DNA of 64,000 bases from Neobacillus mesonae (GCF_023715155.1 NZ_JAMBNQ010000018.1:1-64000); one strand, 5' to 3'. Counted from the first letter of the stretch, positions 36,485 through 45,569 are shown. The notes: generated by a model not told the origin, from the letters alone. Numbers and translations: made by a program.

Positions 36485-36600
36485 CTCATGAACGTTTTAT
36501 CGGGATACTCTCTCCCTTCACGAGTTTTCGTGAACACTTTATGAGGACAATTTTTCCTTCCAATCCACTTCACAAGTGCTCATGAACAATTTTTAGGAAA
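36485..36600 (+). repeat. 52-bp repeat array (array II)
   Basis: Three cores of the CATGAAC/CGTGAAC type start at 36487, 36529 and 36581, with steps of 42 and 52 bp. Each is followed by TTTATGAGGACAA-like sequence. It is the same family as arrays I and III and lies between aroK and the peptide transporter. Confidence 0.65.
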
Positions 36601-36627
36601 AATGCATTTCTTCAAAGAAACAAATAC

Positions 36628-36652
36628 AAAAAAGACCCCAATTGAGGTCTTT
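36628..36652 (-). terminator. Terminator of the peptide ABC importer operon
   Basis: The minus strand reads AAAGACCTCAATTGGGGTCTTT followed by TTTG, directly after the last permease gene. Confidence 0.9.
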
Positions 36653-36656
36653 CCAT

Positions 36657-37556
36657 CTAATTCTTCATCTTCGGGTCCAGCACATCCCGCAGCCCGTCTC
36701 CCATTAAATTAAAACCAAGTACTGTCAACATGATTGCCATCCCAGGGAAAAATAGTGTCCAAGGGGCATTGGTAATATAATTCTTTGAATCAGCGAGCAT
36801 TTTTCCCCATTCCGGTGTCGGCGGCTGTGCGCCCATTCCAAGGAATCCGAGAGCAGCCGCTTCAATAATGGCCGTAGCAATTGCTAAGGTTGCCTGAACT
36901 ATTACCGGAGAAATACTGTTTGGTAATATATGCCTAAACAGGATCCGGGAATCCTTCATTCCAATAGCCCTGGCTGACATAATGTATTCTTCTTGCTTGA
37001 CACTCAATACTTTTGAACGAACGAGTCTTCCAAAGTTGGGTATATTGATGACTGCAATCGCAATCAAAGCATTTTGCAGTGATGGACCAAGAATAGCGAC
37101 CACCGCAATGGCTAATAGAATACTTGGAAATGCCAGCATGATATCGAAAATCCGTGAAATGATTGTATCTACCCAGCGCCCGTAGTACCCGGCAATAATA
37201 CCAAGGAATGTCCCAGCCGCAACGGAACCTAGTACTGAGAAAAATCCAACCCATAAAGAAATTCTTGCTCCATATAATACCCTTGAAAAAATGTCACGCC
37301 CAAAGTCGTCCGTGCCAAACCAATGTTTACTTGATGGGGCCTGCATCCTTTCAGACATGACCTGTTCTTTAAAGCCATACGGTGCCACCCATGGGGCAAT
37401 GGCAGCAATAATGATAAAAAACAGGACAATTGCCAGACCAATGACAGCTAAGCGATTTTTATAAAAGGACCGCCATGCTTCCTTCCATGGTGGTACAAAC
37501 TTTTCTTCAGCAGCAATCGTTTGAATTTCCGTTGTATTTTTTGCAAGTTCTGCCAC
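36657..37556 (-). CDS. Peptide ABC importer permease, DppC/OppC type
   Basis: This 299-residue permease has an N-terminal cytoplasmic tail, one helix (about 36-58) and the binding-protein-dependent transport domain with five more helices. HWFGTDDFGRDIFSRVLYG before the second helix is the hallmark of the OppC/DppC branch. The EAA loop reads SARAIGMKDSRILFRHILPN. It forms the channel with the permease encoded just upstream. It starts at GTG after GGGAGGGGGAGCCC. Last gene of the five-gene operon. Confidence 0.94.
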   Translation of the reverse strand: MAELAKNTTEIQTIAAEEKFVPPWKEAWRSFYKNRLAVIGLAIVLFFIIIAAIAPWVAPYGFKEQVMSERMQAPSSKHWFGTDDFGRDIFSRVLYGARISLWVGFFSVLGSVAAGTFLGIIAGYYGRWVDTIISRIFDIMLAFPSILLAIAVVAILGPSLQNALIAIAVINIPNFGRLVRSKVLSVKQEEYIMSARAIGMKDSRILFRHILPNSISPVIVQATLAIATAIIEAAALGFLGMGAQPPTPEWGKMLADSKNYITNAPWTLFFPGMAIMLTVLGFNLMGDGLRDVLDPKMKN

Positions 37557-37570
37557 GGGCTCCCCCTCCC

Positions 37571-38578
37571 TTACTTGGTATATTTTATTCGCGGATCAAT
37601 AAAGACATATAATAGATCAACGACCAAATTAATGAAAACAAAGATGGCAGCTATGATCAGAATACCAGACTGGATAACGGGATAATCCCGGTAACCAATC
37701 GCATCATATAAATATCTGCCGATGCCCGGCCAGCCGAAAATTGTTTCCGTTAAGATTGCTCCACCTAAAAGCAGTCCGGTTTGCAGGCCGATAACGGTAA
37801 GGACAGGAATAATGGCATTTTTTAACGAATGTTTATACACTACCCAGAACATTCTTAACCCTTTTGCTCTGGCAGTACGAATGTAGTCAGATTTCATTAC
37901 CTCCAGCATCGTTGCCCGCGTCATTCTGGCAATAATCGCCATGGGGATGGTGGCAAGTGCAGCACTTGGTAAAATTAAATGCTTTAATACCACAGTAAAT
38001 TGATCAAACCTTCCCTGTAAAAGGGTATCAAGTAAGTAAATATTCGTTACCGCTGTAACCGGATCCCTGACATTCTCTCTTCCAGTTGTGGGCAGCCAGC
38101 CTAATTCAATCGAAAACACCCATTGCCCCATTAAACCGAGCCAGAAAATTGGCATGGAAACACCGATTAACGCAAATACCATTGCGGCATAATCAAACCA
38201 TGATTTCGAGAACCAAGCACTAATAATCCCTGCATTCACCCCGATTATGACAGCAATAATAATAGCGACTAATGTTAACTCAATTGTTGCCGTTAAGTAA
38301 GGCCAGATTTCCTCATTAATCGGCACCCTTGTCCTAAGTGAGATTCCTAAATCTCCATGCAATAATGCTTTTATATAGTCAAAATATTGTATGTACCATG
38401 GCTGATTCAGTCCTAACTGCTTTGTCAGTTCCGCAACGGACTCCTTCGTCGCTCTTTGTCCAAGAATTACCTGTGCCGGGTTCCCTGGAATAGCATGAAT
38501 GATAGCAAAAACAACCAGCGTCATGCCGATTAAAACAGGAATTAATGAAAAAATTCTCCGGACTGTGTACGTAAGCAC
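37571..38578 (-). CDS. Peptide ABC importer permease, DppB/OppB type
   Basis: This membrane permease of about 335 residues has six helices and the DppB/OppB signature AIHAIPGNPAQVILGQRAT near the N-terminus. The EAA loop is TARAKGLRMFWVVYKHSLKN. The start is probably the GTG at 38578, eight bases after AAGGGG; a GTG three codons earlier overlaps that site. A 200-bp gap with a terminator-like hairpin and a repeat array separates it from the binding protein, so permease levels are probably lower. Confidence 0.93.
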   Translation of the reverse strand: MLTYTVRRIFSLIPVLIGMTLVVFAIIHAIPGNPAQVILGQRATKESVAELTKQLGLNQPWYIQYFDYIKALLHGDLGISLRTRVPINEEIWPYLTATIELTLVAIIIAVIIGVNAGIISAWFSKSWFDYAAMVFALIGVSMPIFWLGLMGQWVFSIELGWLPTTGRENVRDPVTAVTNIYLLDTLLQGRFDQFTVVLKHLILPSAALATIPMAIIARMTRATMLEVMKSDYIRTARAKGLRMFWVVYKHSLKNAIIPVLTVIGLQTGLLLGGAILTETIFGWPGIGRYLYDAIGYRDYPVIQSGILIIAAIFVFINLVVDLLYVFIDPRIKYTK

Positions 38579-38626
38579 GATACTCACCCCTTTTTAGGCT
38601 TTCCAACAGTTACTCTTTTTTGGATT

Positions 38627-38715
38627 CGCGGATAAATGGCCATGATTCGCGGATATCCTGCTGCAATCCGCGGATCTTCCTCAAATACGCGGATAAATAC
38701 CAAAAATTCGCGGAT
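38627..38715 (-). repeat. 21-bp phased repeat array inside the peptide importer operon
   Basis: Five copies of CGCGGAT start at 38627, 38648, 38669, 38688 and 38709, with steps of 21, 21, 19 and 21 bp. Read on the minus strand the unit is TTTATCCGCGAAT, one base different from the TTTATCTGCGAAT unit of the 24.4-kb array. Confidence 0.85.
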
Positions 38716-38742
38716 AACCATTTTTCAAATAGAATTGTTACC

Positions 38743-38773
38743 AAAAAGGGAGGCAAGAAACCTCCCCCTTTTA
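38743..38773 (-). terminator. Leaky terminator-like hairpin between binding protein and permeases
   Basis: The minus strand reads AAAGGGGGAGG-TTTCTTG-CCTCCC followed by TTTTTGG, just past the binding-protein stop codon. Being inside the operon, it probably stops only part of the transcripts. Confidence 0.75.
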
Positions 38774-38780
38774 TTGCTGC

Positions 38781-40397
38781 TTATTTAAATTCGACTTTGC
38801 TTAAGCACTCAGAACCGGTAGGATGCGGCAGATAGTTTGCCACGTCTTTTGATGCCGCTAAAAGCGGTGTGGAGTGAACAAGCGGCACCCATGGGGCATC
38901 CTCATGTACAATTTCTTGTGCTTTCTTATACAACTCATTACGCTTTTCTTGATCAGCAACAGTTTGGGCCTCAATTAAAATTTTGTGAAGCTCGTCATTG
39001 CTGTATTGTGCATAGTTATTGCTGCCAATGCTGTCTTTGTCTAACAATGTGTAAATAAAGTTGTCAGGGTCTCCGTTATCACCTGTCCAGCCAAGCATAA
39101 ACATGTCAAACTCACCTTTATTTGCTTTTTCCAGATAAGTGGCCCAGTCCACTGATTTGATATTTGCTTTAATATTAATTTTACTTAAGCTTTCTTGAAT
39201 AACCTCAGCAACCTTTTGAGCTTCCGGCATGTATGGCCGTGCTACAGGCATTGCCCATAGGTCAATTTCGAATCCTTTTTCATATCCTGCTTCTTTCAAC
39301 AAGGCCTTTGCTTTTTCTAAATCAAACGGATAATCTTCAATGGCGTCGTTATACCCTTCAATAGAAGGAGGCATTGGGTTTTTTGCCGGGAGCGCTTTAC
39401 CACCATAGAACGCATCGATAATCGTTTTCTTATCAATTGCATGGTTAATCGCCTGGCGAACCAGCTTATTATCCAATGGCTTACGAGTAGTTGTTAAACC
39501 AATATAGCCGATGTTCATAGATGGACGTTCGATGATTTGCAGCTTATCGTTTGCTAAAACAGTGGCTTCATCAGAATTATTTAATCCATCCATTACATCG
39601 ATTTCGCCGTTTGCAAGAGCATTAAGACGCGCTGTATTTTCCGGAATCACGCGGAAAATAATTTTGTTCAGCTTCGGAAGATTTTTATCCCAGTAGTCTG
39701 GGTTCTTTTCAATCACAATACGGTCATTTGGCTTCCACTCGACAAATTTGAATGGACCTGTTCCAACCGGGTGGCTTCTGAAGTCATCACCATATTTTTC
39801 AAGTGCTGCGGGGCTTGCAATTCCAAACATAGACATAGCCAGGTTTTTCAAAAATGGAGCCTGCGGTCTTTTTAAAATAAATTGTACCGTATGGTCATCA
39901 AGGGCTTTAATGTCTTTAATGACGTGCCCTTCATCCTTCTTAAAGCCGCCAAACATAGTGTAGTAAGGGAATTTCTCTGCATCCCCGTTCATCCAGCGGT
40001 TAAAGTTGTAGATCACAGCATCTGCATTGAAATCGGTGCCGTCATGGAATTTTACCCCTTGACGAAGATGGAACGTATACGTTAACCCATCATCGGAAAC
40101 TTCCCATTTTTCGGCAAGTCCGGGGTGAATGGTTGTATCCTGTTCTCCATAATTTAATAAGGTTTCAAAAATATTAATAGTTACCTTGAAGGTTTCCCCC
40201 TCCGTTGTGGTAATTGGATCTAGTGAAACAGAGTCACCGCCGCGGCCATAAACAAGCGTATCCTTTGCAGGAGCACCTCCTTCTTGAGGTTTCTTTTTCT
40301 CGCCTGCCTCGTTACTTGTTTCACTGCTGCAGCCAACTAAAAACATACTGATGGCTAATAATGCTATCAGCAGCATATTTAACGTCCTTTTCTTCAT
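38781..40397 (-). CDS. Peptide-binding lipoprotein, DppA/OppA-like (SBP family 5)
   Basis: This extracellular solute-binding protein of 538 residues has a lipoprotein signal (MKKRTLNMLLIALLAISMF) and the lipobox LVGC, with lipidation expected at Cys23. The family 5 signature lies in NIFETLLNY..PGLAEKWEVSDDGLTYTFHLRQGVKFHDG. The C-terminal WVPLVHSTPLLA and LPHPTGSE segments resemble the dipeptide-binding (DppA-like) branch more than OppA. The true ligand cannot be read from sequence. It lies between the ATPase pair and the permease pair, followed by a partial terminator. Confidence 0.93.
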   Translation of the reverse strand: MKKRTLNMLLIALLAISMFLVGCSSETSNEAGEKKKPQEGGAPAKDTLVYGRGGDSVSLDPITTTEGETFKVTINIFETLLNYGEQDTTIHPGLAEKWEVSDDGLTYTFHLRQGVKFHDGTDFNADAVIYNFNRWMNGDAEKFPYYTMFGGFKKDEGHVIKDIKALDDHTVQFILKRPQAPFLKNLAMSMFGIASPAALEKYGDDFRSHPVGTGPFKFVEWKPNDRIVIEKNPDYWDKNLPKLNKIIFRVIPENTARLNALANGEIDVMDGLNNSDEATVLANDKLQIIERPSMNIGYIGLTTTRKPLDNKLVRQAINHAIDKKTIIDAFYGGKALPAKNPMPPSIEGYNDAIEDYPFDLEKAKALLKEAGYEKGFEIDLWAMPVARPYMPEAQKVAEVIQESLSKINIKANIKSVDWATYLEKANKGEFDMFMLGWTGDNGDPDNFIYTLLDKDSIGSNNYAQYSNDELHKILIEAQTVADQEKRNELYKKAQEIVHEDAPWVPLVHSTPLLAASKDVANYLPHPTGSECLSKVEFK

Positions 40398-40448
40398 GTA
40401 GTTTTCTTACCCCCTAAAGTTTTATTTTTCTATCATAAATGCGGCCCA

Positions 40449-41417
40449 TCACTCTTTATATAAATGACAGGCAACATAATGACCATTTACAACACGTTCC
40501 TTTGGTCTTGTCGTTTTACAAATGTCCATGCACTCGCTGCATCTTGTATGAAAAGCACAGCCCGAAGGAGGATTAGACGGACTTGGAAGGTCTCCCTGGA
40601 TTAAAATGGTTTCCTTTTTCACATCCGGGTCAGGAATCGGCACCGCCGAAAGCAATGCTTTCGTATAAGGATGCAGCGGGTTGTCATACAGCTCTTCTCC
40701 TTCTGACAATTCTATTAATCTTCCTAAATACATCACGCCTACCCGGTCGCTGATATGGCGGACTACCCCTAAATCATGAGCAATAAATATATAGGTGAGC
40801 TGGAATTCTGTCTGGATATCCTTCATCAGATTAAGCACCTGTGCCTGGATGGACACATCAAGTGCAGAAACCGGTTCATCCGCAATAATCAGCTTCGGCT
40901 TTGTCATTAGAGCTCGTGCAATTCCGATTCTCTGACGCTGGCCGCCGCTGAATTGATGGGGGTATCTTTTTGCATGGTAACTGCTTAACCCAACCACCTC
41001 CAGCATTTCTTTTACCTGCTTTCGCCGCTCCTCTTTCGTTCCGATTCCGTGGACAATTAATGGCTCTTCTAAAATTTGTTCGATAGAATGCCTTGGATTA
41101 AGCGATGCATATGGATCTTGAAATACCATTTGAATATCACGGCGCACCTTTCGCAACTCTGATTTAGACATTTTGGTAATTTCTTTATCCTCAAAAACAA
41201 TGGATCCGTCACTTGCTTCAATCAACCGCATAAGAAGGCGCCCGGTTGTTGATTTACCACAACCGGATTCCCCGACAATCCCTAATGTTTCACCCTTATT
41301 TACGGAAAAAGAAATATCATCTACTGCCTTCACTTCCCCCTGTTTTCTTCCTAAAATACCGCCGTTTATCGAAAAATATTTTTTTAGTCCCTTTACCTCA
41401 AGAAGTAACTCCGGCAT
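40449..41417 (-). CDS. Peptide ABC importer ATPase, DppF/OppF type
   Basis: This 322-residue ATPase has Walker A GESGCGKST near residue 51, signature SGGQRQRIGIARAL, Walker B LIIADEPVSALD and the C-terminal oligopeptide-transporter extension. The extension carries a Cys cluster (CAFHTRCSECMDIC) that in relatives binds an Fe-S cluster. The ATG overlaps the preceding ATPase by 20 bases after GGGGAGGAGAG. It pairs with the DppD-type ATPase. Confidence 0.95.
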   Translation of the reverse strand: MPELLLEVKGLKKYFSINGGILGRKQGEVKAVDDISFSVNKGETLGIVGESGCGKSTTGRLLMRLIEASDGSIVFEDKEITKMSKSELRKVRRDIQMVFQDPYASLNPRHSIEQILEEPLIVHGIGTKEERRKQVKEMLEVVGLSSYHAKRYPHQFSGGQRQRIGIARALMTKPKLIIADEPVSALDVSIQAQVLNLMKDIQTEFQLTYIFIAHDLGVVRHISDRVGVMYLGRLIELSEGEELYDNPLHPYTKALLSAVPIPDPDVKKETILIQGDLPSPSNPPSGCAFHTRCSECMDICKTTRPKERVVNGHYVACHLYKE

Positions 41418-42411
41418 GTTCGTCTCTCCTCCCCTTCAATGTATGTAGGAAACAGCGCACTTCATGTCCTTCGTTTTCTAATTTATATAAATCTGGTGTC
41501 TCGTTTTGGCATTTTTCAAATACTTCGGTACATCTTGCAGCAAAACGGCAGCCCTTGGGAACAGATCCTGGTGTGGGAACAGTTCCAGGTATGCTGTAAA
41601 GGCGTTCTTTCTTGCTTTTTAGATTTGGAACCGATTTCAATAATCCCTTTGTATAAGGATGCTGTGGATTTTTTAAGATGGTTCGAACATCTCCTTGTTC
41701 GACCACTTGCCCTGCATACATTACGATGATCCGTTCACAGATTTCAGCGACAACCCCTAAATCATGGGTAATAAGAATAATGGAAGTGTTGGTTTTTTGA
41801 TTTAAATCCTTCATTAACGCCAGAATTTGCGCCTGAATAGTGACATCAAGAGCTGTAGTCGGCTCGTCCGCTATCAGTACCCGCGGATGACAGGCCATAG
41901 CCATCGCAATCATGACCCTTTGACGCATACCTCCGGAGAGCTGATGGGGATATTCTTTTAAAATCCCCTCTGCCCTCGGAATCCCCACCAGTTTTAATAA
42001 TTCAATGCTTTGTTTTTTCGCATTTGCTTTTGAAACTGTCGTATGTAATCGGATAGCCTCCACTAATTGATTGCCAATGGTAAACAATGGATTAAGAGAT
42101 GTCATTGGTTCTTGAAAAATCATTGAAATTTGATTGCCTCGTATTTTCCGCCACTCTTTTTCAGGGAGATCTTTGAGGTTTTTTCCATCAAAAATGATCT
42201 CCCCCTCCTCAATTCTTCCGGGTGGGGAAGGAATTAACCCCATGGCTGCGAGGGATGTAACACTTTTACCACTCCCAGATTCCCCTACAATCCCGAGAAT
42301 TTCCCCTTCTCTTAAGTCAAAGTTTATTCCATCAACTGCTGGCAGGAACTTCTTCCCAGATTGAAAAGATACCTTTAAATCCTTTATTTGCAGAATAGGT
42401 TCAATACTCAT
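41398..42411 (-). CDS. Peptide ABC importer ATPase, DppD/OppD type
   Basis: The first gene of the importer operon encodes a 337-residue ATPase with Walker A GESGSGKSV, signature LSGGMRQRVMIAMA, Walker B VLIADEPTTALDV and the H-loop ITHDLG. The C-terminal extension has CRFAARCTEVFEKCQ, the cysteine-rich element of this family. The ATG lies after AGGTGGAAAT. Gene order ATPase-ATPase-binding protein-permease-permease is common in Bacillus. No promoter could be assigned confidently in the AT-rich region at 42.42-42.5 kb. Confidence 0.95.
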   Translation of the reverse strand: MSIEPILQIKDLKVSFQSGKKFLPAVDGINFDLREGEILGIVGESGSGKSVTSLAAMGLIPSPPGRIEEGEIIFDGKNLKDLPEKEWRKIRGNQISMIFQEPMTSLNPLFTIGNQLVEAIRLHTTVSKANAKKQSIELLKLVGIPRAEGILKEYPHQLSGGMRQRVMIAMAMACHPRVLIADEPTTALDVTIQAQILALMKDLNQKTNTSIILITHDLGVVAEICERIIVMYAGQVVEQGDVRTILKNPQHPYTKGLLKSVPNLKSKKERLYSIPGTVPTPGSVPKGCRFAARCTEVFEKCQNETPDLYKLENEGHEVRCFLHTLKGRRDEHAGVTS

Positions 42412-42524
42412 ATTTCCACCTGCCTATTCATTTTTTATTTATCAAAAATATCATAATATACTAAATATTACGGTAATTATAACATACTATGTACCCTAAA
42501 AAAACTTAAAAATGGATATAAATT

Positions 42525-42580
42525 CAAAAAGACACCTAACACCATAGCGGGTACAGTTCCGCCGTGGGGTCAGGTGCCAG
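42525..42580 (-). terminator. Terminator of the MerR gene
   Basis: The minus strand reads GGCACCTGACCCCA.. pairing with ..TGGTGTTAGGTGTC followed by TTTTTG. The arms contain the CACCTGACAC motif common in Bacillus intergenic repeats and in the next terminator at 43.4 kb. Confidence 0.75.
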
Positions 42581-42585
42581 GATCA

Positions 42586-43350
42586 TCAAGGCTTTATTCC
42601 TGTATAATGAAGAATGGCATCTCTTAAAAACTCAGCAGTTCCAGGCTGTTCTTTATCATAGTAGGCTTTGAATCTTTCATCATCCACATACATTTGTGCC
42701 AGGCCAGCATGGGCTTCCTTACTATATTTCTGCCAGTAAAACTTAAGCCACTGTTTGTGCAGATTAGCTGCCTTTTGTGCAAGTTCTCCAGCCGGGTCAC
42801 CTGTTTTCATCGCTTCTGCAAGAGTTTTTGTTATTTGTTCAGCCAAGGCTGTGACTTCATCGTATTGTTGCTCCGTCATGTTTTGAAGTTTGGCATTTGA
42901 TTGATTTACTGTATCCCCTCCATATTTCTGACGAATTTCCTTACCGTACTCTTTCTCGTTTTCATCGATCATTTTCTTTTTAAAGCCTTCAAATTTTTCT
43001 TTATCCGACATTTCGAATCTCCCTTCTGAATGTGCGATTGTTTTTTCGACATTCTCGATTAGTCTATTTAATTGTTCCCTTTGTTCGAGGAGCTTTTGTC
43101 TATGTTCTCTTAGTGCTTGGGAGGCATCAAATGCAGGGTTTTTTACGATTATTTTAATATCATCTAAAGCTAATCCAAGTTCGCGGTAGAAGAGAATTTG
43201 CTGCAGCAGATCCACTTCTTTCCGGCCATAAATTCGGTAACCTGATGAATTTATTCTAGCAGGCTTAAGCATGCCAATTTCATCGTAATATCTTAAAGTT
43301 CTTGCACTGATTCCCGCCAAACTTGCCAGCTTCTGCACGGTATACTCCAA
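42586..43350 (-). CDS. MerR-family regulator with TipAS drug-binding domain (Mta-like)
   Basis: This 254-residue protein has an N-terminal MerR winged helix (ISARTLRYYDEIGMLKPAR) and a coiled-coil linker (about 75-115). A C-terminal TipAS-like all-helical domain, which in relatives binds hydrophobic drugs, follows. Length and layout match Mta of B. subtilis, an activator of multidrug efflux genes. It starts at TTG after GAGGAGGTGACAAG. Its promoter has a 19-bp spacer carrying an inverted repeat, so it most likely activates itself. No efflux gene is adjacent; the neighbour is a betaine transporter. Confidence 0.9.
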   Translation of the reverse strand: MEYTVQKLASLAGISARTLRYYDEIGMLKPARINSSGYRIYGRKEVDLLQQILFYRELGLALDDIKIIVKNPAFDASQALREHRQKLLEQREQLNRLIENVEKTIAHSEGRFEMSDKEKFEGFKKKMIDENEKEYGKEIRQKYGGDTVNQSNAKLQNMTEQQYDEVTALAEQITKTLAEAMKTGDPAGELAQKAANLHKQWLKFYWQKYSKEAHAGLAQMYVDDERFKAYYDKEQPGTAEFLRDAILHYTGIKP

Positions 43351-43372
43351 CTTGTCACCTCCTCGTAATTTT

Positions 43373-43403
43373 ACGATACACCTTTACGCTGCGTTAAGGT
43401 CAA
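43373..43403 (-). promoter_or_regulatory. MerR-type promoter with 19-bp spacer and internal palindrome
   Basis: The minus strand has TTGACC (43398-43403) and TATCGT (43373-43378) separated by 19 bp. The spacer holds ACCTTTACGC-T-GCGTTAAGGT (43380-43400). Overlong spacers with a central palindrome are the hallmark of MerR-activated promoters. Confidence 0.8.
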
Positions 43404-43420
43404 TCATGAATTTACAGTTA

Positions 43421-43457
43421 AATAAAAATGGGTGCCTGACACCGTTGTCAGACACCA
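43421..43457 (-). terminator. Terminator of the BCCT transporter gene
   Basis: The minus strand reads GGTGTCTGACA-ACGG-TGTCAGGCACC followed by CATTTTTATT. Confidence 0.88.
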
Positions 43458-43472
43458 CTGGATGTATCTTCA

Positions 43473-45017
43473 TTACTCTTCTGTTGCTTCTTTAATTCGT
43501 CTAATCAATTTTTCACGGAATACTTTCTTCTCCACTTTCAGTGATTTTACTAAGGAAAAAATCATCAGAATCATGATAATGGTGAAAGGGAATGCTGCGA
43601 TAATGGAGGCCGTTTGCAGTGCTTCCAAACCGCCTGCCCATAATAATACAGCAGCAGATGCAGATTGAATAACTCCCCATGTCAGCTTTACACGATTTGG
43701 CGGGTTTAAGCTTCCCCCAGTTGATTGCATTCCCAACACAAATGTGGCGGAGTCAGCTGAGGTAATAAAGAACGTTCCGATTAAAAAGATAGCAATATAA
43801 GACATGATTGTTCCAAGTGGAAATTGAGAAAGCACCGTAAAAAGGGCAATTTCCTGTCCTCGGTTATTCACAATCTCATTAATTCCCGCATGCTTAAAAA
43901 ATTCCAGCCATACGGCTGAACCTCCGAATACAGAAAACCATAAAGCACCAAACAATGTCGGAACCAATAATACTCCTATAATAAATTCCCTGATTGTTCT
44001 TCCTTTTGACACCCTTGCAATAAAGGTGCCTACAAATGGCGCCCATGCAATCCACCACGCCCAGTAAAAAATCGTCCAATCCTGCACCCACGTATTTTGT
44101 TCGAAAGGACTCAGCCTAAAGCTCATCGAAACTAAATTTTGTAAATAACCCCCAAGTGTTGTTGTAAATAAATCCATAATAAAATTGGTTGGCCCTGCAA
44201 AAAGCAGGAACAGCATTAATAAGATGGCTAAAAGGATATTAGCATTACTAAGAAATGCAATTCCTTTCTCTAAACCTGTAGATGCTGATAACATGTAAAA
44301 AAACGTCACAATGATTATAATGATAAGCTGGGTTGTAAAAGTATTATGAATTGCCGGAAACAGGTAGGATACACCACCACTGATCTGCGTCGCACCAAAT
44401 CCTAATGATGTGGCAACTCCGAAAACTGTTGCAAAAATGGCAATAAAATCAAACAATACTCCAAGCGGACCATTTACCCGGTCACCGAATATTGGTTTTA
44501 ATATTTGGCTGACGACCCCAGGTGTATCTCTTCTAAAATTAAAATACGCAAGGATTAGGCCGATAACCGCATATATTCCCCATGGATGCAGGCCCCAATG
44601 AAAAAACGAGTAGCGCACCGCTAGTTTGGCCGCCTCTGTTGTTTGTCCCTTTCCCGCTGGAGGATCATAGTAATGTGATAATGGCTCTGCCACACCCCAA
44701 AACACAAGACCTATACCCATTCCTGCGCTAAACAGCATGGCAAACCATGTTAAGATGCCAAATTCAGGCTCGTCCTTATCCTTGCCCAGTTTAATATTTC
44801 CGTACCTGGTAAAAATCATGGTCAGAGAAAACACAAGAAATCCTGTTGCTGAGAGAAGATAAAACCAGCCAAACTTTTCAATAATAGAAGTTTGAATCAC
44901 ATTCGTCACATGCTGTAAATTTCCATTTGGGAGAACATCTTTCGGAACGACTCCCCAAATAATGAACAGAATCGAAACTACAAGTGCAACCCAAAAAACT
45001 CTCGTCGTCTTTTTCAT
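43473..45017 (-). CDS. opuD: BCCT transporter, glycine betaine (OpuD-like)
   Basis: This secondary transporter of 514 residues takes up betaine or related trimethylammonium compounds for osmoprotection. It has twelve hydrophobic helices and the family signature near residues 300-345 (TIFYWAWWIAWAPFVGTFIARVSKG). The Gly-rich GMGIGLVFWGVAEP in helix 3 is typical of Na+-coupled members such as OpuD and BetP. The C-terminal tail is short (about 35 residues), as in OpuD. The ATG at 45017 follows AGAGGTG; 56 upstream codons in frame are a poor match to the family. Confidence 0.9.
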   Translation of the reverse strand: MKKTTRVFWVALVVSILFIIWGVVPKDVLPNGNLQHVTNVIQTSIIEKFGWFYLLSATGFLVFSLTMIFTRYGNIKLGKDKDEPEFGILTWFAMLFSAGMGIGLVFWGVAEPLSHYYDPPAGKGQTTEAAKLAVRYSFFHWGLHPWGIYAVIGLILAYFNFRRDTPGVVSQILKPIFGDRVNGPLGVLFDFIAIFATVFGVATSLGFGATQISGGVSYLFPAIHNTFTTQLIIIIIVTFFYMLSASTGLEKGIAFLSNANILLAILLMLFLLFAGPTNFIMDLFTTTLGGYLQNLVSMSFRLSPFEQNTWVQDWTIFYWAWWIAWAPFVGTFIARVSKGRTIREFIIGVLLVPTLFGALWFSVFGGSAVWLEFFKHAGINEIVNNRGQEIALFTVLSQFPLGTIMSYIAIFLIGTFFITSADSATFVLGMQSTGGSLNPPNRVKLTWGVIQSASAAVLLWAGGLEALQTASIIAAFPFTIIMILMIFSLVKSLKVEKKVFREKLIRRIKEATEE

Positions 45018-45166
45018 AAAAGAACACCTCTTCCCATCTAACATCCTATTCAAAGTATTCTTTAAGACGAAACATCCTATTCTAAAAATGCCATTTAAAA
45101 TAAGTCTTCTTTTGGTATTGTTTGTCCTCCCTCCTGCATACAGTTGAACAAAAAGGAGGCTGGACA

Positions 45167-45529
45167 ATGAGTATATCTTTTTCAACGATGAAACTTATTC
45201 GATATGTGGTTGCCTATGTTTTTATTATTTCCGGGCTAATGAAGCTCTTGAATACGGAGACTGCTAATCATTTTCTTAGTTTTGGTCTTCCTTATCCCAA
45301 TATGATGCTAAAGCTTGTCATTATTTTAGAAATTGGCTGTGGTATTTTTATTTTAGTAAATAAATCTGTCAAAACAGCAACTGTTCCGTTAATAGCTATT
45401 ATGATTGCTGCCATCTTGATTACAAAACTGCCCTACTTAAATTCTGGTCTGCTTAATTTTGCCTTTTACTCAAAACTTGATATGGTCATATTAGTTTTGT
45501 TGATCATCCTTTATAACCGAAATCCATAA
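45167..45529 (+). CDS. Small DoxX-like membrane protein
   Basis: This 120-residue protein has four membrane helices with the DoxX-like opening YVFIISGLMKLLN and the acidic residue in LVIILEIGCGIFIL. It is a shorter relative of the protein at 20.0 kb. The ATG follows AAGGAGG at good spacing. Function is unknown; it is divergent from the betaine transporter. Confidence 0.78.
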   Translation: MSISFSTMKLIRYVVAYVFIISGLMKLLNTETANHFLSFGLPYPNMMLKLVIILEIGCGIFILVNKSVKTATVPLIAIMIAAILITKLPYLNSGLLNFAFYSKLDMVILVLLIILYNRNP

Positions 45530-45569
45530 CTGAAGTTGTATGTAAATTATTTGTGAATATCAAATAATA

